Shown here in pieces: positions 8,664 to 19,548 of a stretch of DNA of 64,000 nucleotides. Positions within the stretch are counted from its first letter, which is position 1, and every line of letters starts with the position of its first letter. A model generated the notes under the pieces. That model was not told the origin of the DNA, did not search any database, and saw only the letters and a list, made by a program, of their open reading frames with translations. The position numbers and the translations under genes are program-made. The stretch is from Gallionellales bacterium GWA2_60_18 (GTDB lineage: Bacteria > Pseudomonadota > Gammaproteobacteria > Burkholderiales > Gallionellaceae), in NCBI GenBank assembly GCA_001801105.1, contig MGWS01000024.1:19913-83912 (forward strand), in the 5' to 3' direction.

Positions 8664-9467
8664 TCAATTCCTGAGTCCTGAATCCTGAATCCCGCATCCT
8701 GAATCCTGCTTCCCCGCCCATGCTATCAAACCGTCCAGCAGGCCGTCATCTCCGGCATCGGTCAGGATCACCCGGCGCCAGCCCTGACGCTGCGCCAGTC
8801 CGGCGATGCGCGCATGCGGCACGAACAGCGGCGAATCGCGCAGTGCATCACGCTGCGATTCGACCGCGCTTTGCCACAGGTGTTCCAGTGCCTCGCCGCT
8901 GGTGGCGGTGAGCGCATCCGGCGCTTCGCGCAGCAACGCAGCCATATCCAGTTGCGGCTTGCTGCGCCGGTAGCAGGCGACGTATTCCACCTGCGCGCCG
9001 CGCGCCTTGAGCGTATCTCCCAGCAGCTCGCGCCCGCCGTCGCCGCGCAGGATCATCACGCGTTTGCCTGCGACGTCCTGCAACGCCGGCAGCGCCAGCA
9101 GCCCCTCGCTGTCGAAACGATCGACCGGCACCACCACATCGGCGATGCCCAGTTCGCGCAATGCCCTTGCGCTGCCCTGCCCGACCGCGGCGATCCTCAG
9201 CGAGGCTGGCAGCGCGACGCCTGCCGCGCGGATCGCCGCCATGCCGTATTGCACCGCATTCGGGCTGATGAAAATGGCGAGGTCGGAGCGGGCGATGCGG
9301 GAGACTTGTTCGTGCAGCGTTTGCGTATCCGGCGCCGCCGCGATCTCCAGCAGGGGGAACAACAACGGGATGCCGCCTGCCTGTTCGATCTTCTGCACCA
9401 ACGGCACGGCCTGGTCACGCGGGCGCGTGACGGCGATCTTCAATCCTTTGAGGGCATGATCAGCCAT
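8664..9467 (-). CDS. hemD: Uroporphyrinogen-III synthase
   Basis: A 267-residue Hem[19 protein letters not shown] at the N-terminus, [58 protein letters not shown] and the later [12 protein letters not shown]. It cyclises hydroxymethylbilane to uroporphyrinogen III, the branch point to haem and, through CysG, to siroheme for DsrAB. It overlaps hemC by 8 bases. Oddity: the last ~14 residues ([15 protein letters not shown]) are encoded by an intergenic repeat that also occurs between dsrC and dsrM. The ancestral stop has therefore probably been lost, and the tail is non-conserved. Confidence 0.9.
   Translation of the reverse strand: MADHALKGLKIAVTRPRDQAVPLVQKIEQAGGIPLLFPLLEIAAAPDTQTLHEQVSRIARSDLAIFISPNAVQYGMAAIRAAGVALPASLRIAAVGQGSARALRELGIADVVVPVDRFDSEGLLALPALQDVAGKRVMILRGDGGRELLGDTLKARGAQVEYVACYRRSKPQLDMAALLREAPDALTATSGEALEHLWQSAVESQRDALRDSPLFVPHARIAGLAQRQGWRRVILTDAGDDGLLDGLIAWAGKQDSGCGIQDSGLRN
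8678..8709 (-). repeat. 32-nt dispersed repeat unit (copy 1, in hemD 3' end)
   Basis: On the minus strand these 32 bases consist of GGATTC-type units (GCAGGATTCAGGATGCGGGA followed by TTCAGGATTCAG). They are identical, base for base, to 45387-45418 between dsrC and dsrM. Here the repeat lies inside the hemD reading frame, just before hemX. Confidence 0.9.
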
Positions 9468-10404
9468 TCAGGGCGGCGAGAATCTCGCCTGCGCCCTGCG
9501 CCAGCAGGGCCTCGCCGACCCGGTTGCCCAGCGCTTCCGGATCGGCGATGTCACCCGTAGCTTCGGCGCGCACCATGCGCTTGCCGTCCGGGCTGGCGAC
9601 GAAGCCGCGCATGCGCAGCCTGCCGTCGCGCACTTCGGCAAAACCGCCCAGCGGCACCTGGCAACTGCCTGCCAGCATGCGGCTCATGGCGCGCTCCGCC
9701 AGCACGCAGGCGGCGGTATCGGGATGGTGCAGCGGTTGCAGGCAGGCGATCACGTCGGCGCGGTCGGCGCGGCATTCGATGCCGAGCGCGCCCTGGCCTA
9801 CGGCAGGCAGGCTGTCTTCGCTGGAGATGATGTTGCGGATGCGTGCGCCCAGGCCGAGACGCTTCAGCCCGGCGGCGGCGAGGATGATGGCGGCATACTT
9901 GCCTTCGTCCAGTTTGCGCAGGCGCGTCTGCACATTGCCGCGCAACGGCTCGATGACGAGGTGCGGGAAACGCGCACGCAGCTGGCTCTCGCGGCGCAGG
10001 CTGGAAGTGCCGACCACGCTGCCGGCGGGCAACGCGGCGAGGTTCTCGTAGTCGTTGGAAACAAATGCGTCGTGCGGATCCTCGCGCTCGCCGATGGCGG
10101 CCAGCACGAAGCCCTCCGGCATGTTCATCGGCACATCCTTGAGCGAATGCACCGCGAGGTCGGCGCGCCCGTCTTCCAGCGCAGTCTCCAGTTCCTTGAC
10201 GAACAGCCCCTTGCCGCCGATCTTGGACAGCGTGACATCGAGGATCTGGTCGCCCTGCGTGGTCATGCCGAGAATGCTGACCTCGGTTTGCGGATAAAAT
10301 GCGCGCAACCTGTCGCGGATATGTTCGGCCTGCCACATGGCCAGCGCGCTTTCGCGCGAAGCGATCACCAGGCGGGAAGGGGCGGCTGAAGACGGCTGAC
10401 TCAT
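9460..10404 (-). CDS. hemC: Porphobilinogen deaminase (hydroxymethylbilane synthase)
   Basis: A 314-residue HemC from the ATG at 10404; the frame is open further upstream, but [25 protein letters not shown] matches the family N-terminus. It shows [37 protein letters not shown] (catalytic Asp region), [28 protein letters not shown] and the dipyrromethane-cofactor cysteine in [14 protein letters not shown]. It polymerises four porphobilinogens into hydroxymethylbilane. It is the first gene of hemC-hemD-hemX-hemY and is divergent from ppc, 86 bases apart. Confidence 0.95.
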   Translation of the reverse strand: MSQPSSAAPSRLVIASRESALAMWQAEHIRDRLRAFYPQTEVSILGMTTQGDQILDVTLSKIGGKGLFVKELETALEDGRADLAVHSLKDVPMNMPEGFVLAAIGEREDPHDAFVSNDYENLAALPAGSVVGTSSLRRESQLRARFPHLVIEPLRGNVQTRLRKLDEGKYAAIILAAAGLKRLGLGARIRNIISSEDSLPAVGQGALGIECRADRADVIACLQPLHHPDTAACVLAERAMSRMLAGSCQVPLGGFAEVRDGRLRMRGFVASPDGKRMVRAEATGDIADPEALGNRVGEALLAQGAGEILAALNG

Positions 10405-10490
10405 CTGATTTTGCCTTTGAAATTCCGTGATTGGAGTATGGCGCATTTTAACACAGGGCGCGTCGCGCCCCTGCCACGGCGTTAGTGAAG

Positions 10491-13268
<2,778 letters not shown>

Positions 13269-13281
13269 CCCCCGCAAACGA

Positions 13282-13308
13282 CAGGGGCGGCTCACTGAGC
13301 CGCCCCTG
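13282..13308. terminator. Strong hairpin between convergent ppc and sqr
   Basis: CAGGGGCGGCTCA and its exact complement TGAGCCGCCCCTG flank a single base, giving a 13-bp inverted repeat in the 71-base gap between the convergent stops of ppc and sqr. There is no T tract on either side, so it may be an imperfect intrinsic terminator or an mRNA-stabilising 3' hairpin for both genes. Confidence 0.7.
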
Positions 13309-13339
13309 CGCCGTGTCCCGCCCAAGTTCCGCGTGACGC

Positions 13340-14608
13340 TTACTTCAGTTTTTCGATACCCAGCATCTTCATCACGCTGCCTTCATAGAACGGCTCGGAA
13401 GTGCCCTTCTTCATCTTGCGGATGAAGTACTTCTCGAACGCGATCTTGGCCAGGTGCACCCACTTGCCTTCGGAAAACCAGTTCACGTTGCGCGGCGGGA
13501 TCTGCGGGATCGCCACGAAGGCGACGCCGCTCTCGCCGAAGTCGGCCAGGCACACCGCATTCCAGGTCGCTTCCTTGTCCGCCGTCTGGCCGGTCAGGTC
13601 GGCATGGATGTTGTGCACGGTGGCGGTCACCATGGACTCGATCATGTAGCCGGTCTTGGGCGTGCCGACCGGGATCGGGGTGGCCTCGACCGGCGGGATG
13701 GCGACGCACACGCCGACCGCGAAGATGTTCTTGTACTTCTGGTTGCGCTGGTGCTTGTCCACCGTGACGAAGCCGCGCGCCTGCACCAGGCCTTCGAGGC
13801 CGAACACCGCATCCACGCCCTTGAAGGCGGGCAGCATCATGCTGTAGGCGAACGGCAGTTCGTGCTTCTTCTTCTCCTGCCCCATGTCGTCATGCTCGGT
13901 GACGTACATCTTGCCGTCCTCGATCTTGGTGACCTTGGCGTTGCAGATCCACTTGATGTGCTTGTCGCGCATGTTCGATTCGAGAATGCCGTTGGAATCG
14001 CCCACGCCGCCCAGTCCGAGGTGGCCGATATAGGGCTCGGAGGTGACGAAGGTCATCGGCACCTTGTCGCGGATTTTGCGCCTGCGCAGATCGGTCTCCA
14101 TGATGAAGGCATATTCGTAGGCGGGGCCGAAACAGGATGCCCCCTGCACCGCGCCGACCACGATGGGGCCGGGCTTCTTGCAGAATTCGTCCCATTCGTC
14201 ATGCGACTTCATCGCGTGGTCGACGTGGCACACCGAGTAGGTATGGCCATGCGGGCCTAGCCCTTCGACTTCCTCGAAAGCCAGCTTGGGGCCGGTGGCG
14301 ATGACCAGATAGTCGTACGGCATCATGGTGCCGTCATTGAGTTCCAACCTGTTCTCGTCCGGATGCACGCGCTTGACGCCGGCGGAGTTGAATTCGATGC
14401 CCTTGCGCTCCAGATAGCTGCGCACCGGGAATTCGATCTGCTTGCGTTCGCGCCACTTCACGCCCACCCACGGGTTGGACGGAACGAAGTGGAAGTTCTC
14501 GCCGTTGTTGACGACAGTGACCTTGTGCTGCTTGTCCAGCTTGTCGCGCATTTCGTACGCTGCCGGCATGCCGCCGACCCCGGCGCCCATGATGACGATA
14601 TGTGCCAT
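13340..14608 (-). CDS. sqr: Sulfide:quinone oxidoreductase family flavoprotein
   Basis: A 422-residue FAD protein of the sulfide:quinone oxidoreductase / sulfide dehydrogenase flavoprotein family. FAD-binding MAHIVIMGAGVGGMPAAYEM opens the protein; YDYLVIATGPKLAFEEVEG and KNIFAVGVCVAIPP follow. The redox cysteines fit the SQR pattern: one in AVQGASCFGPAYEYAF and one in VGVCVAI. The C-terminal FEKYFIRKMKKG suits membrane association. It would oxidise sulfide to polysulfide or sulfane sulfur and pass electrons to quinone. The ATG at 14608 follows GGGAGGAAG. Two copies of a promoter element shared with dsr, soe, tusA and sat lie 83-122 bases upstream, and a two-component system lies next to it. 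The SQR subtype is not certain. Confidence 0.82.
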   Translation of the reverse strand: MAHIVIMGAGVGGMPAAYEMRDKLDKQHKVTVVNNGENFHFVPSNPWVGVKWRERKQIEFPVRSYLERKGIEFNSAGVKRVHPDENRLELNDGTMMPYDYLVIATGPKLAFEEVEGLGPHGHTYSVCHVDHAMKSHDEWDEFCKKPGPIVVGAVQGASCFGPAYEYAFIMETDLRRRKIRDKVPMTFVTSEPYIGHLGLGGVGDSNGILESNMRDKHIKWICNAKVTKIEDGKMYVTEHDDMGQEKKKHELPFAYSMMLPAFKGVDAVFGLEGLVQARGFVTVDKHQRNQKYKNIFAVGVCVAIPPVEATPIPVGTPKTGYMIESMVTATVHNIHADLTGQTADKEATWNAVCLADFGESGVAFVAIPQIPPRNVNWFSEGKWVHLAKIAFEKYFIRKMKKGTSEPFYEGSVMKMLGIEKLK

Positions 14609-14690
14609 GCTTCCTCCCCTCCAGAATTTGATTGATGAATACCGCCTTTGCAAGCTGCGCTATTAGGCGCAATCCCATACCCCGGTGTCT

Positions 14691-14730
14691 ATAACCATAT
14701 CGGGGGGTGGCCGATATAACCCCAAAGGAG
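14691..14730 (-). promoter_or_regulatory. Two tandem copies of the shared sulfur-gene element upstream of sqr
   Basis: On the minus strand, CTCCTTTGGGGTTAT (14716-14730) and CCCCGATATGGTTAT (14691-14705) stand 25 bases apart and point toward sqr. Bases 14685-14703 are an exact inverse copy of 16978-16996 (19 nt), upstream of the phosphodiesterase gene. The consensus across six loci is roughly ACCC-N4/5-GGGtTAT. I infer a transcription-factor operator; the binding protein is not known. Confidence 0.65.
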
Positions 14731-14751
14731 CAAGCCCCGGCCGCCGGCCTC

Positions 14752-15426
14752 TCAGCGGCTGGAGGAATCTTCGCTGTTCGAGGTTTCCTGTTCCTTGGCG
14801 AACAGCACGGCGGCCTTGACCCGGGAAGAAAGATTGAGCTTGTTCAGGATATGGCGCACATGCTGTTTCACCGTGTCGTAGCTGATCGACAACGTCAGTG
14901 CGATGGATTTGTTGCTTTCGCCACGCGACAGCAGTTGCAGGATCTCGCGCTCCCGTTCGGTCAGCAGCTTGAGCGAGCTCTTCGGCTCTTGTCCGGACTG
15001 GTCGCCGCGCAGCATGTCGATCATTTTCACGGTCATGGTGGGCGCCACCACCAGTTCGCCGGCGGCGACGCGACGGATCGCATCCACCACCTCTTCCGGA
15101 GCCATGTCCTTGAGCAGGTAGCCGCGCACCCCGGCGCGGATCGCATTGCCCAGGTCCGTCTCCGAATCGCTCATGGTCAGCATCACGGCGGGGGTGGTGC
15201 AACCTTCCTTGCGCAACTGTTCGAGCATGGATATCCCGTCCATCGGTTTCATGCGCAGGTCCATCACCAGCAGGTCGGGTTGCTCCTTGAGCAAGGCGCG
15301 CAAGCCTTCGATGTTATCGACCGCGCCCAGCACGTTGAACCCGTAGCAGTGCGAGAGCAGTTCGCACAGCCCGCGCCTGCACAGGTTCTGGTCGTCCACC
15401 AGCGCAAGTTTCAGTATTTCAGCCAT
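14752..15426 (-). CDS. NarL/FixJ-family response regulator
   Basis: A 224-residue regulator: receiver domain (residues ~6-125) with acidic DD at 11-12, phospho-acceptor Asp56 in LLVMDLRMKPMDG, Thr/Ser in MLTMSDSE and Lys in YLLKDMAPEE, then a LuxR/NarL helix-turn-helix (~150-215; LTEREREILQLLSRGESNKSIA). The start at 15426 (MAEILKLALVDD) overlaps the sensor kinase stop by 8 bases, so the pair is cotranscribed and cognate. Its position between sqr and the shared promoter elements makes it the best local candidate for the factor that binds them. NarL-type operators are paired TACYYMT-like heptamers, and some of the elements fit loosely (TACCCCT). Confidence 0.88.
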   Translation of the reverse strand: MAEILKLALVDDQNLCRRGLCELLSHCYGFNVLGAVDNIEGLRALLKEQPDLLVMDLRMKPMDGISMLEQLRKEGCTTPAVMLTMSDSETDLGNAIRAGVRGYLLKDMAPEEVVDAIRRVAAGELVVAPTMTVKMIDMLRGDQSGQEPKSSLKLLTEREREILQLLSRGESNKSIALTLSISYDTVKQHVRHILNKLNLSSRVKAAVLFAKEQETSNSEDSSSR

Positions 15427-16672
15427 TCCCGTTCCTCCAATTCGCCACCGGCTCGGGGAAGAAGAGCTGCACGCTGGTCCCCAATCCTTTAGTGCTTTCC
15501 ACCCTGATCTCGCCACCGATACGCTGGGCGCGTTCACGCATGATAATGATCCCGTAATGCCCCTCTACCGGGGAGAACGTCCCGATGCCGTTGTCTTCGA
15601 CGGTAAAGACGCAATAACCGCAGAGGCGCTCGACGATCAGGCGCGCATGGCTCGCATTGGAATGCTTGGCGATGTTGGAGAGCGCCTCGCGCACAATGTA
15701 ATAAGCCTGTATCTCATGCTCCAGCGGCAGATCGAGATCGGCGACGCGTATGGAACAATCGAGCACGATGCCATGCTGCCGGCGGAACTGCTCCGCCAGC
15801 GCCTGCAGGGCATGCAGCAGGCCGGCCGGATCCATCTCGCTGCGGAAATCGGTGATCAGCGCTCGCACCGTCTTCTGGCTGATCTCCAGCGCCTCGTCGA
15901 TGTCCCGCGCATATTTGTCCGCCATCGCTTCGTTGCCATTATGCACCGCATCGCCCAGCAGCGTATTGCTCATGCGCGCATAGTTCAATGTCTGCGCCAG
16001 CGAATCGTGGATCTCGTTGGCGATGGACTGGCGCTCCGTCAACAGCTCCGCGCGCTTGGCCTCACGGCTGGACTTGATGTGCTCGATCAGCGCCCCCAGC
16101 AGATCGGCGAAACCGATCGCCATATTTGCCACGCTGCCGGAGGAGGGTTGCGGCGCATCGAAGAAGAGGGTGAAAACGCCAAGCATGACTCCGGGAGAGT
16201 TGCGGCTTTCCAGCGGAATGGAGATCACCGAGCGGAAGTGCCGGCGCGGCTGGCCGCCCTGCCGCGCCTCGCAAGCCGCGACATCGGTGGAGCAGAAGCC
16301 GTGTTTGAAGGCGGCCTTGCCGCAATCTTCGCAGGCCAGCTCCACGATCCGCTCGGCTTCCAGGTCTTCACCGCTCAACCCGACCGCGCTGATGACCTGC
16401 AGGGTCTGTTCGTCGGGCAACACGACGCGCACCACACCGGCCTTGGCCTTGGTGAAGCCGGTTGCGGTCTCCAGAAAGACGTTCAACAGCGTCTTGAGGT
16501 CGCTTGAGCTGGATGCGGCGAACTCCTGCTCGACGCAGGCATCCAGCCCACCGCTCTTTCCGGGGAGCACGAATTCCGGATCGCGCGTCCAGAAGAACGC
16601 CGTTTCGTCCGCTGACCTTAATCTTTTGCCCATGGCATCCAGCAATAATGTCCGAAAGTTCAAGACAGGCAC
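15419..16672 (-). CDS. NarX-like sensor histidine kinase with Cys-cluster GAF domain
   Basis: A 417-residue kinase without transmembrane segments: GAF-like sensor domain (~60-210), HisKA_3 dimerisation/phosphoacceptor helix (EIHDSLAQTLNYARM), and a HATPase_c domain with VREALSNIAKHSNA, VEDNGIG and GHYGIIIMRERA. The GAF region holds four cysteines in a C-x2-C-x9-C-x6-C pattern (residues 114, 117, 127, 134), which could bind an Fe-S cluster or zinc, or act as a thiol switch. A cytoplasmic redox or sulfur sensor is therefore plausible (inference). An internal ATG at residue 14 is an alternative start. It overlaps its regulator. Confidence 0.87.
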   Translation of the reverse strand: MPVLNFRTLLLDAMGKRLRSADETAFFWTRDPEFVLPGKSGGLDACVEQEFAASSSSDLKTLLNVFLETATGFTKAKAGVVRVVLPDEQTLQVISAVGLSGEDLEAERIVELACEDCGKAAFKHGFCSTDVAACEARQGGQPRRHFRSVISIPLESRNSPGVMLGVFTLFFDAPQPSSGSVANMAIGFADLLGALIEHIKSSREAKRAELLTERQSIANEIHDSLAQTLNYARMSNTLLGDAVHNGNEAMADKYARDIDEALEISQKTVRALITDFRSEMDPAGLLHALQALAEQFRRQHGIVLDCSIRVADLDLPLEHEIQAYYIVREALSNIAKHSNASHARLIVERLCGYCVFTVEDNGIGTFSPVEGHYGIIIMRERAQRIGGEIRVESTKGLGTSVQLFFPEPVANWRNGNG

Positions 16673-16950
16673 TCCGGAATGATCCGTTAGCCCGTCCTGC
16701 CTTGCAATAACCCGGTATCAACCGGAAACCGGCCATTCACTTCCGGCAAACCGGCGCGAAATCGGCACCCTCCACTCACGTTCGTTGAAATCGCCATCGC
16801 GCAATGCACTGCGCTCCCGGCAACAGCGTTCTATCCCTGATGGATCATACGGATTGAAAAAAACATGCATCCGGCAAATCTGTGCTACGCACTAGGGTAT
16901 GCCGCTTTCCCTTAAAAAACAACAAAACAATCCCGGATTTTATCCTCCTA
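16673..16950. other. Intergenic region upstream of the sensor kinase
   Basis: Together with the next element this is the 377-base gap between the divergent sensor-kinase and phosphodiesterase genes. It is AT-rich around 16850-16940. I see no open frame, tRNA or strong hairpin; the promoters for both genes must lie here, but no convincing -35/-10 pair stands out. Confidence 0.5.
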
Positions 16951-16990
16951 CCCCATCAGGGCTATAACCTCACCTACCCGATATGGTTAT
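16951..16990 (+). promoter_or_regulatory. Two tandem copies of the shared sulfur-gene element upstream of the phosphodiesterase gene
   Basis: CCCCATCAGGGCTAT (16951-16965) and ACCCGATATGGTTAT (16976-16990) stand 25 bases apart on the plus strand. The second ends 60 bases before the start at 17050. The 19 bases 16978-16996 are an exact inverse copy of the sqr upstream site. Position could serve the plus-strand gene, the sensor kinase, or both. Confidence 0.65.
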
Positions 16991-17049
16991 AGACACTCCC
17001 TGCCCGGATTCTGCCTAATGCGACGCAAATTCCGCGACATGAAAAAGGC

Positions 17050-17592
17050 ATGAAAATCTGCATCGTTTCCGACAGCCATGACCGCTCCGCCCCGCTCGAG
17101 GCGGCGATTACCGAGGCGCAAGCTGCCGGCGCGCAGGCGATCATCCACTGCGGCGACCTGATCGGGGTCAACACCCTGCGCTCTTCGCTCAAACTGGGCA
17201 TCCCCATCCATGCGGTGCACGGCAACAACATCGGCGACGTCGCGGCGCTGTACCGCGCGATGGCAAAGAACGCGGGGCTGTTCACCTACCACGGACAGGA
17301 GGCCGTGCTGGAACTCGGCGGTCGCAGAATCTTTGTGACCCACATGCCGCACCACGGCCAGGCCTTCGCCTGCACCGGCGACTACGACCTGGTCTGCCAC
17401 GGCCACAGCCATACCGCCCATGTCGGCAAGCAGAGACATGTCAACGGCGGTGAATGCTGGCTGGTCAACCCCGGCTCGGTCGCGGGCATCGATGCACCCA
17501 GCGTGGACGCCATACCGACCTGGATACTGGGCGACCTGGAAAAGATGGATTTCGAGATACGCACTTTGCGGCAATCAACACCGGGGGCTTGA
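17050..17592 (+). CDS. YfcE/MJ0936-type metallophosphoesterase
   Basis: A 180-residue calcineurin-like phosphoesterase with all metal-binding blocks: SDSHD (residues 7-11), HCGDLIG, HGNNIGD, VTHMPHHG and CHGHSHTAH. This is the compact YfcE family, metal-dependent phosphodiesterases of uncertain physiological substrate. It stands alone, with the shared sulfur-gene promoter elements directly upstream, which suggests coexpression with sulfur oxidation genes, although no sulfur role is known for the family. Confidence 0.85.
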   Translation: MKICIVSDSHDRSAPLEAAITEAQAAGAQAIIHCGDLIGVNTLRSSLKLGIPIHAVHGNNIGDVAALYRAMAKNAGLFTYHGQEAVLELGGRRIFVTHMPHHGQAFACTGDYDLVCHGHSHTAHVGKQRHVNGGECWLVNPGSVAGIDAPSVDAIPTWILGDLEKMDFEIRTLRQSTPGA

Positions 17593-17730
17593 GAAACCGC
17601 TTCAATCGCAACGAACCAAACCATACTCGTCGGCGGCGGCATCGGCATCGGCGGCAGCACCAGAGAAGCCGGACTGGACGGCCATATCATCCAGCCGAAA
17701 AAGTTGCAGGATATTGCGCGCCAGAAACAA

Positions 17731-17752
17731 AACGGGCGCCGCGGCGCCCGTT
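17731..17752. terminator. Bidirectional hairpin AACGGGCGCC/GGCGCCCGTT
   Basis: A 22-base perfect palindrome lies between the convergent phosphodiesterase gene and the DUF934-like gene, with AAACAAAA on the left and a T-rich TTCCTCATTT on the right. This fits a bidirectional rho-independent terminator. Confidence 0.75.
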
Positions 17753-17776
17753 CCTCATTTCATCTTTCCGCAAGCA

Positions 17777-18211
17777 TCACGCAGCCAGCAACCTTTCCTC
17801 CGCCACGGCCTGGCCCAAAGCCGACAACCTGCGAAGCTCGGCCTGACTGCCGCCGGGAAATTCGATGGCGCGCAACTCGCCCCCGTAGCCGTAACGTTCG
17901 CGCAACAGACGCGGCACCAGATGGCTGCTGTCATCGCCATGCCCGTCGAACTCGATGGCGACCACGCTGAAGTCGTCGATATCGCTCTCGATCGCCTGCG
18001 GGCTCTCACCGGCAGCCAGCCAGACACCGAGCGCCCAGCCGTGCTCATATTCGCGATGGATCAGCTCGCGGCGGCGCGCCTTCCATACCTGCAACGGCAC
18101 CAGCACCGGCCCCACCGGCAACTTCACGCTCTGCGCGGCATCGCCCTCGGCGAGGCGCAACACCTTCCACTCATCGGCCACGACTTGCCCGTTCTCGATC
18201 AACCTGGACAT
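17777..18211 (-). CDS. Divergent DUF934-like protein
   Basis: A 144-residue protein that resembles the DUF934 family: N-terminal SRLIENGQVVADEWKVL, central WLAAGESPQAIESDIDDFSVVAIEFDG and LLRERYGYGGELRA, followed by an Ala/Leu-rich end. DUF934 proteins are normally encoded beside assimilatory sulfite reductase (cysI) and are thought to assist it. Here the gene is isolated and lacks the usual C-terminal MRRCGF-type end, so it may have been adapted to another role near the sulfur oxidation genes. Family assignment is from visual similarity only. Confidence 0.55.
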   Translation of the reverse strand: MSRLIENGQVVADEWKVLRLAEGDAAQSVKLPVGPVLVPLQVWKARRRELIHREYEHGWALGVWLAAGESPQAIESDIDDFSVVAIEFDGHGDDSSHLVPRLLRERYGYGGELRAIEFPGGSQAELRRLSALGQAVAEERLLAA

Positions 18212-18426
18212 ACACCACCATCCTTTCCGGAAACCGTTCGTTGAAAACGAAATCTGCTACTTGATGGAGCGCACTCTAGCGGGGTTTCTTCTAACCATGA
18301 AATACTTATTTGTTAGATTTATATAACTTATTGCCATATGGAAAACCGGTCGCACCACCCGCGCCTGATGCCCGCCCGGAAGAAAACGCCTATAATCTCC
18401 GCCGGTCATTCACCCGGAGTTCCGCC

Positions 18427-18813
18427 ATGCAACACCTGACGCCCAAGCAAGCGCAGCAATTCCTGAAGTCCAATCCCGAGGCGGTCTTCATAGACGTGCG
18501 CAGCGAGATCGAGCACATGTTCGTCGGGCATCCGCAAGGCTCGATGCTGATCCCGTGGGTGGACGGACCGGACTGGGAGATCAACCCGGACTTCATCGCC
18601 CACGTGAAAAAGGCCGCCAGCGCGAACCGCCCGGTCGTGCTGATCTGCCGCTCGGGGCGGCGCTCGATGGATGCGGGCCTGGTGCTGGAAAAAGCCGGAC
18701 TGACGGAGGTGTATAACGTGCAGCACGGTTTTGAAGGCGACCTGAACGAACACCACCACCGCAACTCCGTCAACGGCTGGCGCTTCGACGGCCTGCCGTG
18801 GGCGCAGACCTGA
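18427..18813 (+). CDS. Single-domain rhodanese-like sulfurtransferase
   Basis: A 128-residue rhodanese: FIDVRSEIEHMFVGHPQGSMLIPW at the N-terminus and the active-site loop LICRSGRRSMDAG with the catalytic cysteine, followed by YNVQHGFEGDLN. It would transfer sulfane sulfur through a cysteine persulfide. No signal peptide, so cytoplasmic. The ATG at 18427 lies in a CGGAGTTCCGCC context; the frame extends upstream without family similarity. Rhodaneses often precede tusA-dsrE2 in sulfur oxidisers, but here tusA-dsrE2 is 18 kb away. Confidence 0.88.
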   Translation: MQHLTPKQAQQFLKSNPEAVFIDVRSEIEHMFVGHPQGSMLIPWVDGPDWEINPDFIAHVKKAASANRPVVLICRSGRRSMDAGLVLEKAGLTEVYNVQHGFEGDLNEHHHRNSVNGWRFDGLPWAQT

Positions 18814-18886
18814 TCCATTTCCCGCACTTCTCCATCAGCTTTCCCGCAAACGGAGAGGGCAAGAGAGAGTGCAAAGGTACCCTGCC

Positions 18887-19051
18887 ATGACCACCATCCC
18901 GGACTTCACCGAAACCGAATACAAACGTGTCTCGGCCTGGCTGTCCGAACGCTACGGCAAACCCGTTTCCATCCAGCTCGCCAACATCTCCTCCGGCGCT
19001 ACCGCTGCCACCTCCAAGGACGACGACTACCACGGGCCGCTGATGGTGTAA
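18887..19051 (+). CDS. Small unrecognised protein (54 residues)
   Basis: A 54-residue frame from the ATG at 18887: MTTIPDFTETEYKRVSAWLS, then RYGKPVSIQLANISSG and a polar acidic end (SKDDDYHGPLMV). Codon use fits real coding sequence (GC-rich third positions), and the upstream GGAGAGGGCAAGAGAGAG is purine-rich. I do not recognise the family. It follows the rhodanese on the same strand, 73 bases apart. Confidence 0.5.
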   Translation: MTTIPDFTETEYKRVSAWLSERYGKPVSIQLANISSGATAATSKDDDYHGPLMV

Positions 19052-19210
19052 CCGATCGGCCCGGCCCACTTGATAGATAGTTCATTAGAAATAAAACCGT
19101 CATCCCGGCGCAGGCTGGAATCCAGTAATTAAGACATGTTAAGGCAAGGTCGTGCCGCTGCAACTGGCCGATAGTGAACTACAGCTTGGCGGTAATCCCG
19201 AGTACCACAA

Positions 19211-19266
19211 AATAACTCTAAAACTTAATAGCCGCGCGACCATCAGGCTCGCGCGGCAGAGTTATT
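19211..19266 (-). terminator. Nested hairpin terminator downstream of the 56-residue ORF
   Basis: GCCGCGCGA (19231-19239) pairs with TCGCGCGGC (19249-19257). An outer pair, AATAACTCT (19211-19219) and AGAGTTATT (19258-19266), surrounds it. Read on the minus strand the GC-rich stem is followed by TATTAAGTTTT, as in an intrinsic terminator for the gene ending at 19281. The rest of 19052-19210 holds a fragment of a common CATCCCGGCGCAGGCTGGAA-type dispersed repeat (about 19099-19118) and no gene that I can see. Confidence 0.7.
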
Positions 19267-19280
19267 CTTTGCTGAATACT

Positions 19281-19451
19281 TTAGGGCTTCTTGGGCGTGG
19301 TGTAGGGCACTTCTTTCTGTTGCGGTTCCCAAGTGGTTTCATAGCCCACAAAGAACTGCCCCGGTACGATTTCCTTCTGACGGGTCGTTACGCGGAATGT
19401 GCGGCCATCCGGTACCTTGGGGCGGCAAAACTGTTTCTTGTCATCACTCAT
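19281..19451 (-). CDS. Small unrecognised protein (56 residues)
   Basis: A 56-residue frame on the minus strand starting ATG at 19451, preceded by AAGGAGATAGGATC, a strong ribosome-binding site at good spacing. The product begins MSDDKKQFCRPKVPDGRTFR and ends VPYTTPKKP; a single cysteine sits at residue 9. A hairpin terminator follows directly. The ribosome site, terminator and non-random composition argue for a real gene. It lies downstream of the HIT gene on the same strand. No function is recognised. Confidence 0.6.
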   Translation of the reverse strand: MSDDKKQFCRPKVPDGRTFRVTTRQKEIVPGQFFVGYETTWEPQQKEVPYTTPKKP

Positions 19452-19548
19452 GATCCTATCTCCTTGGGTTAAAAAAGTGGTGGTTGAAAACGGGAAGTAT
19501 GTGAACAGGCATATCGATCCCTCCCATTTTGCTGCTGAAATCTACTAT

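Noticed and set aside
19152..19472. A 106-codon plus-strand frame
   Set aside because: It lies over the terminator hairpin and the better supported 56-residue minus-strand gene, and its composition is not protein-like.
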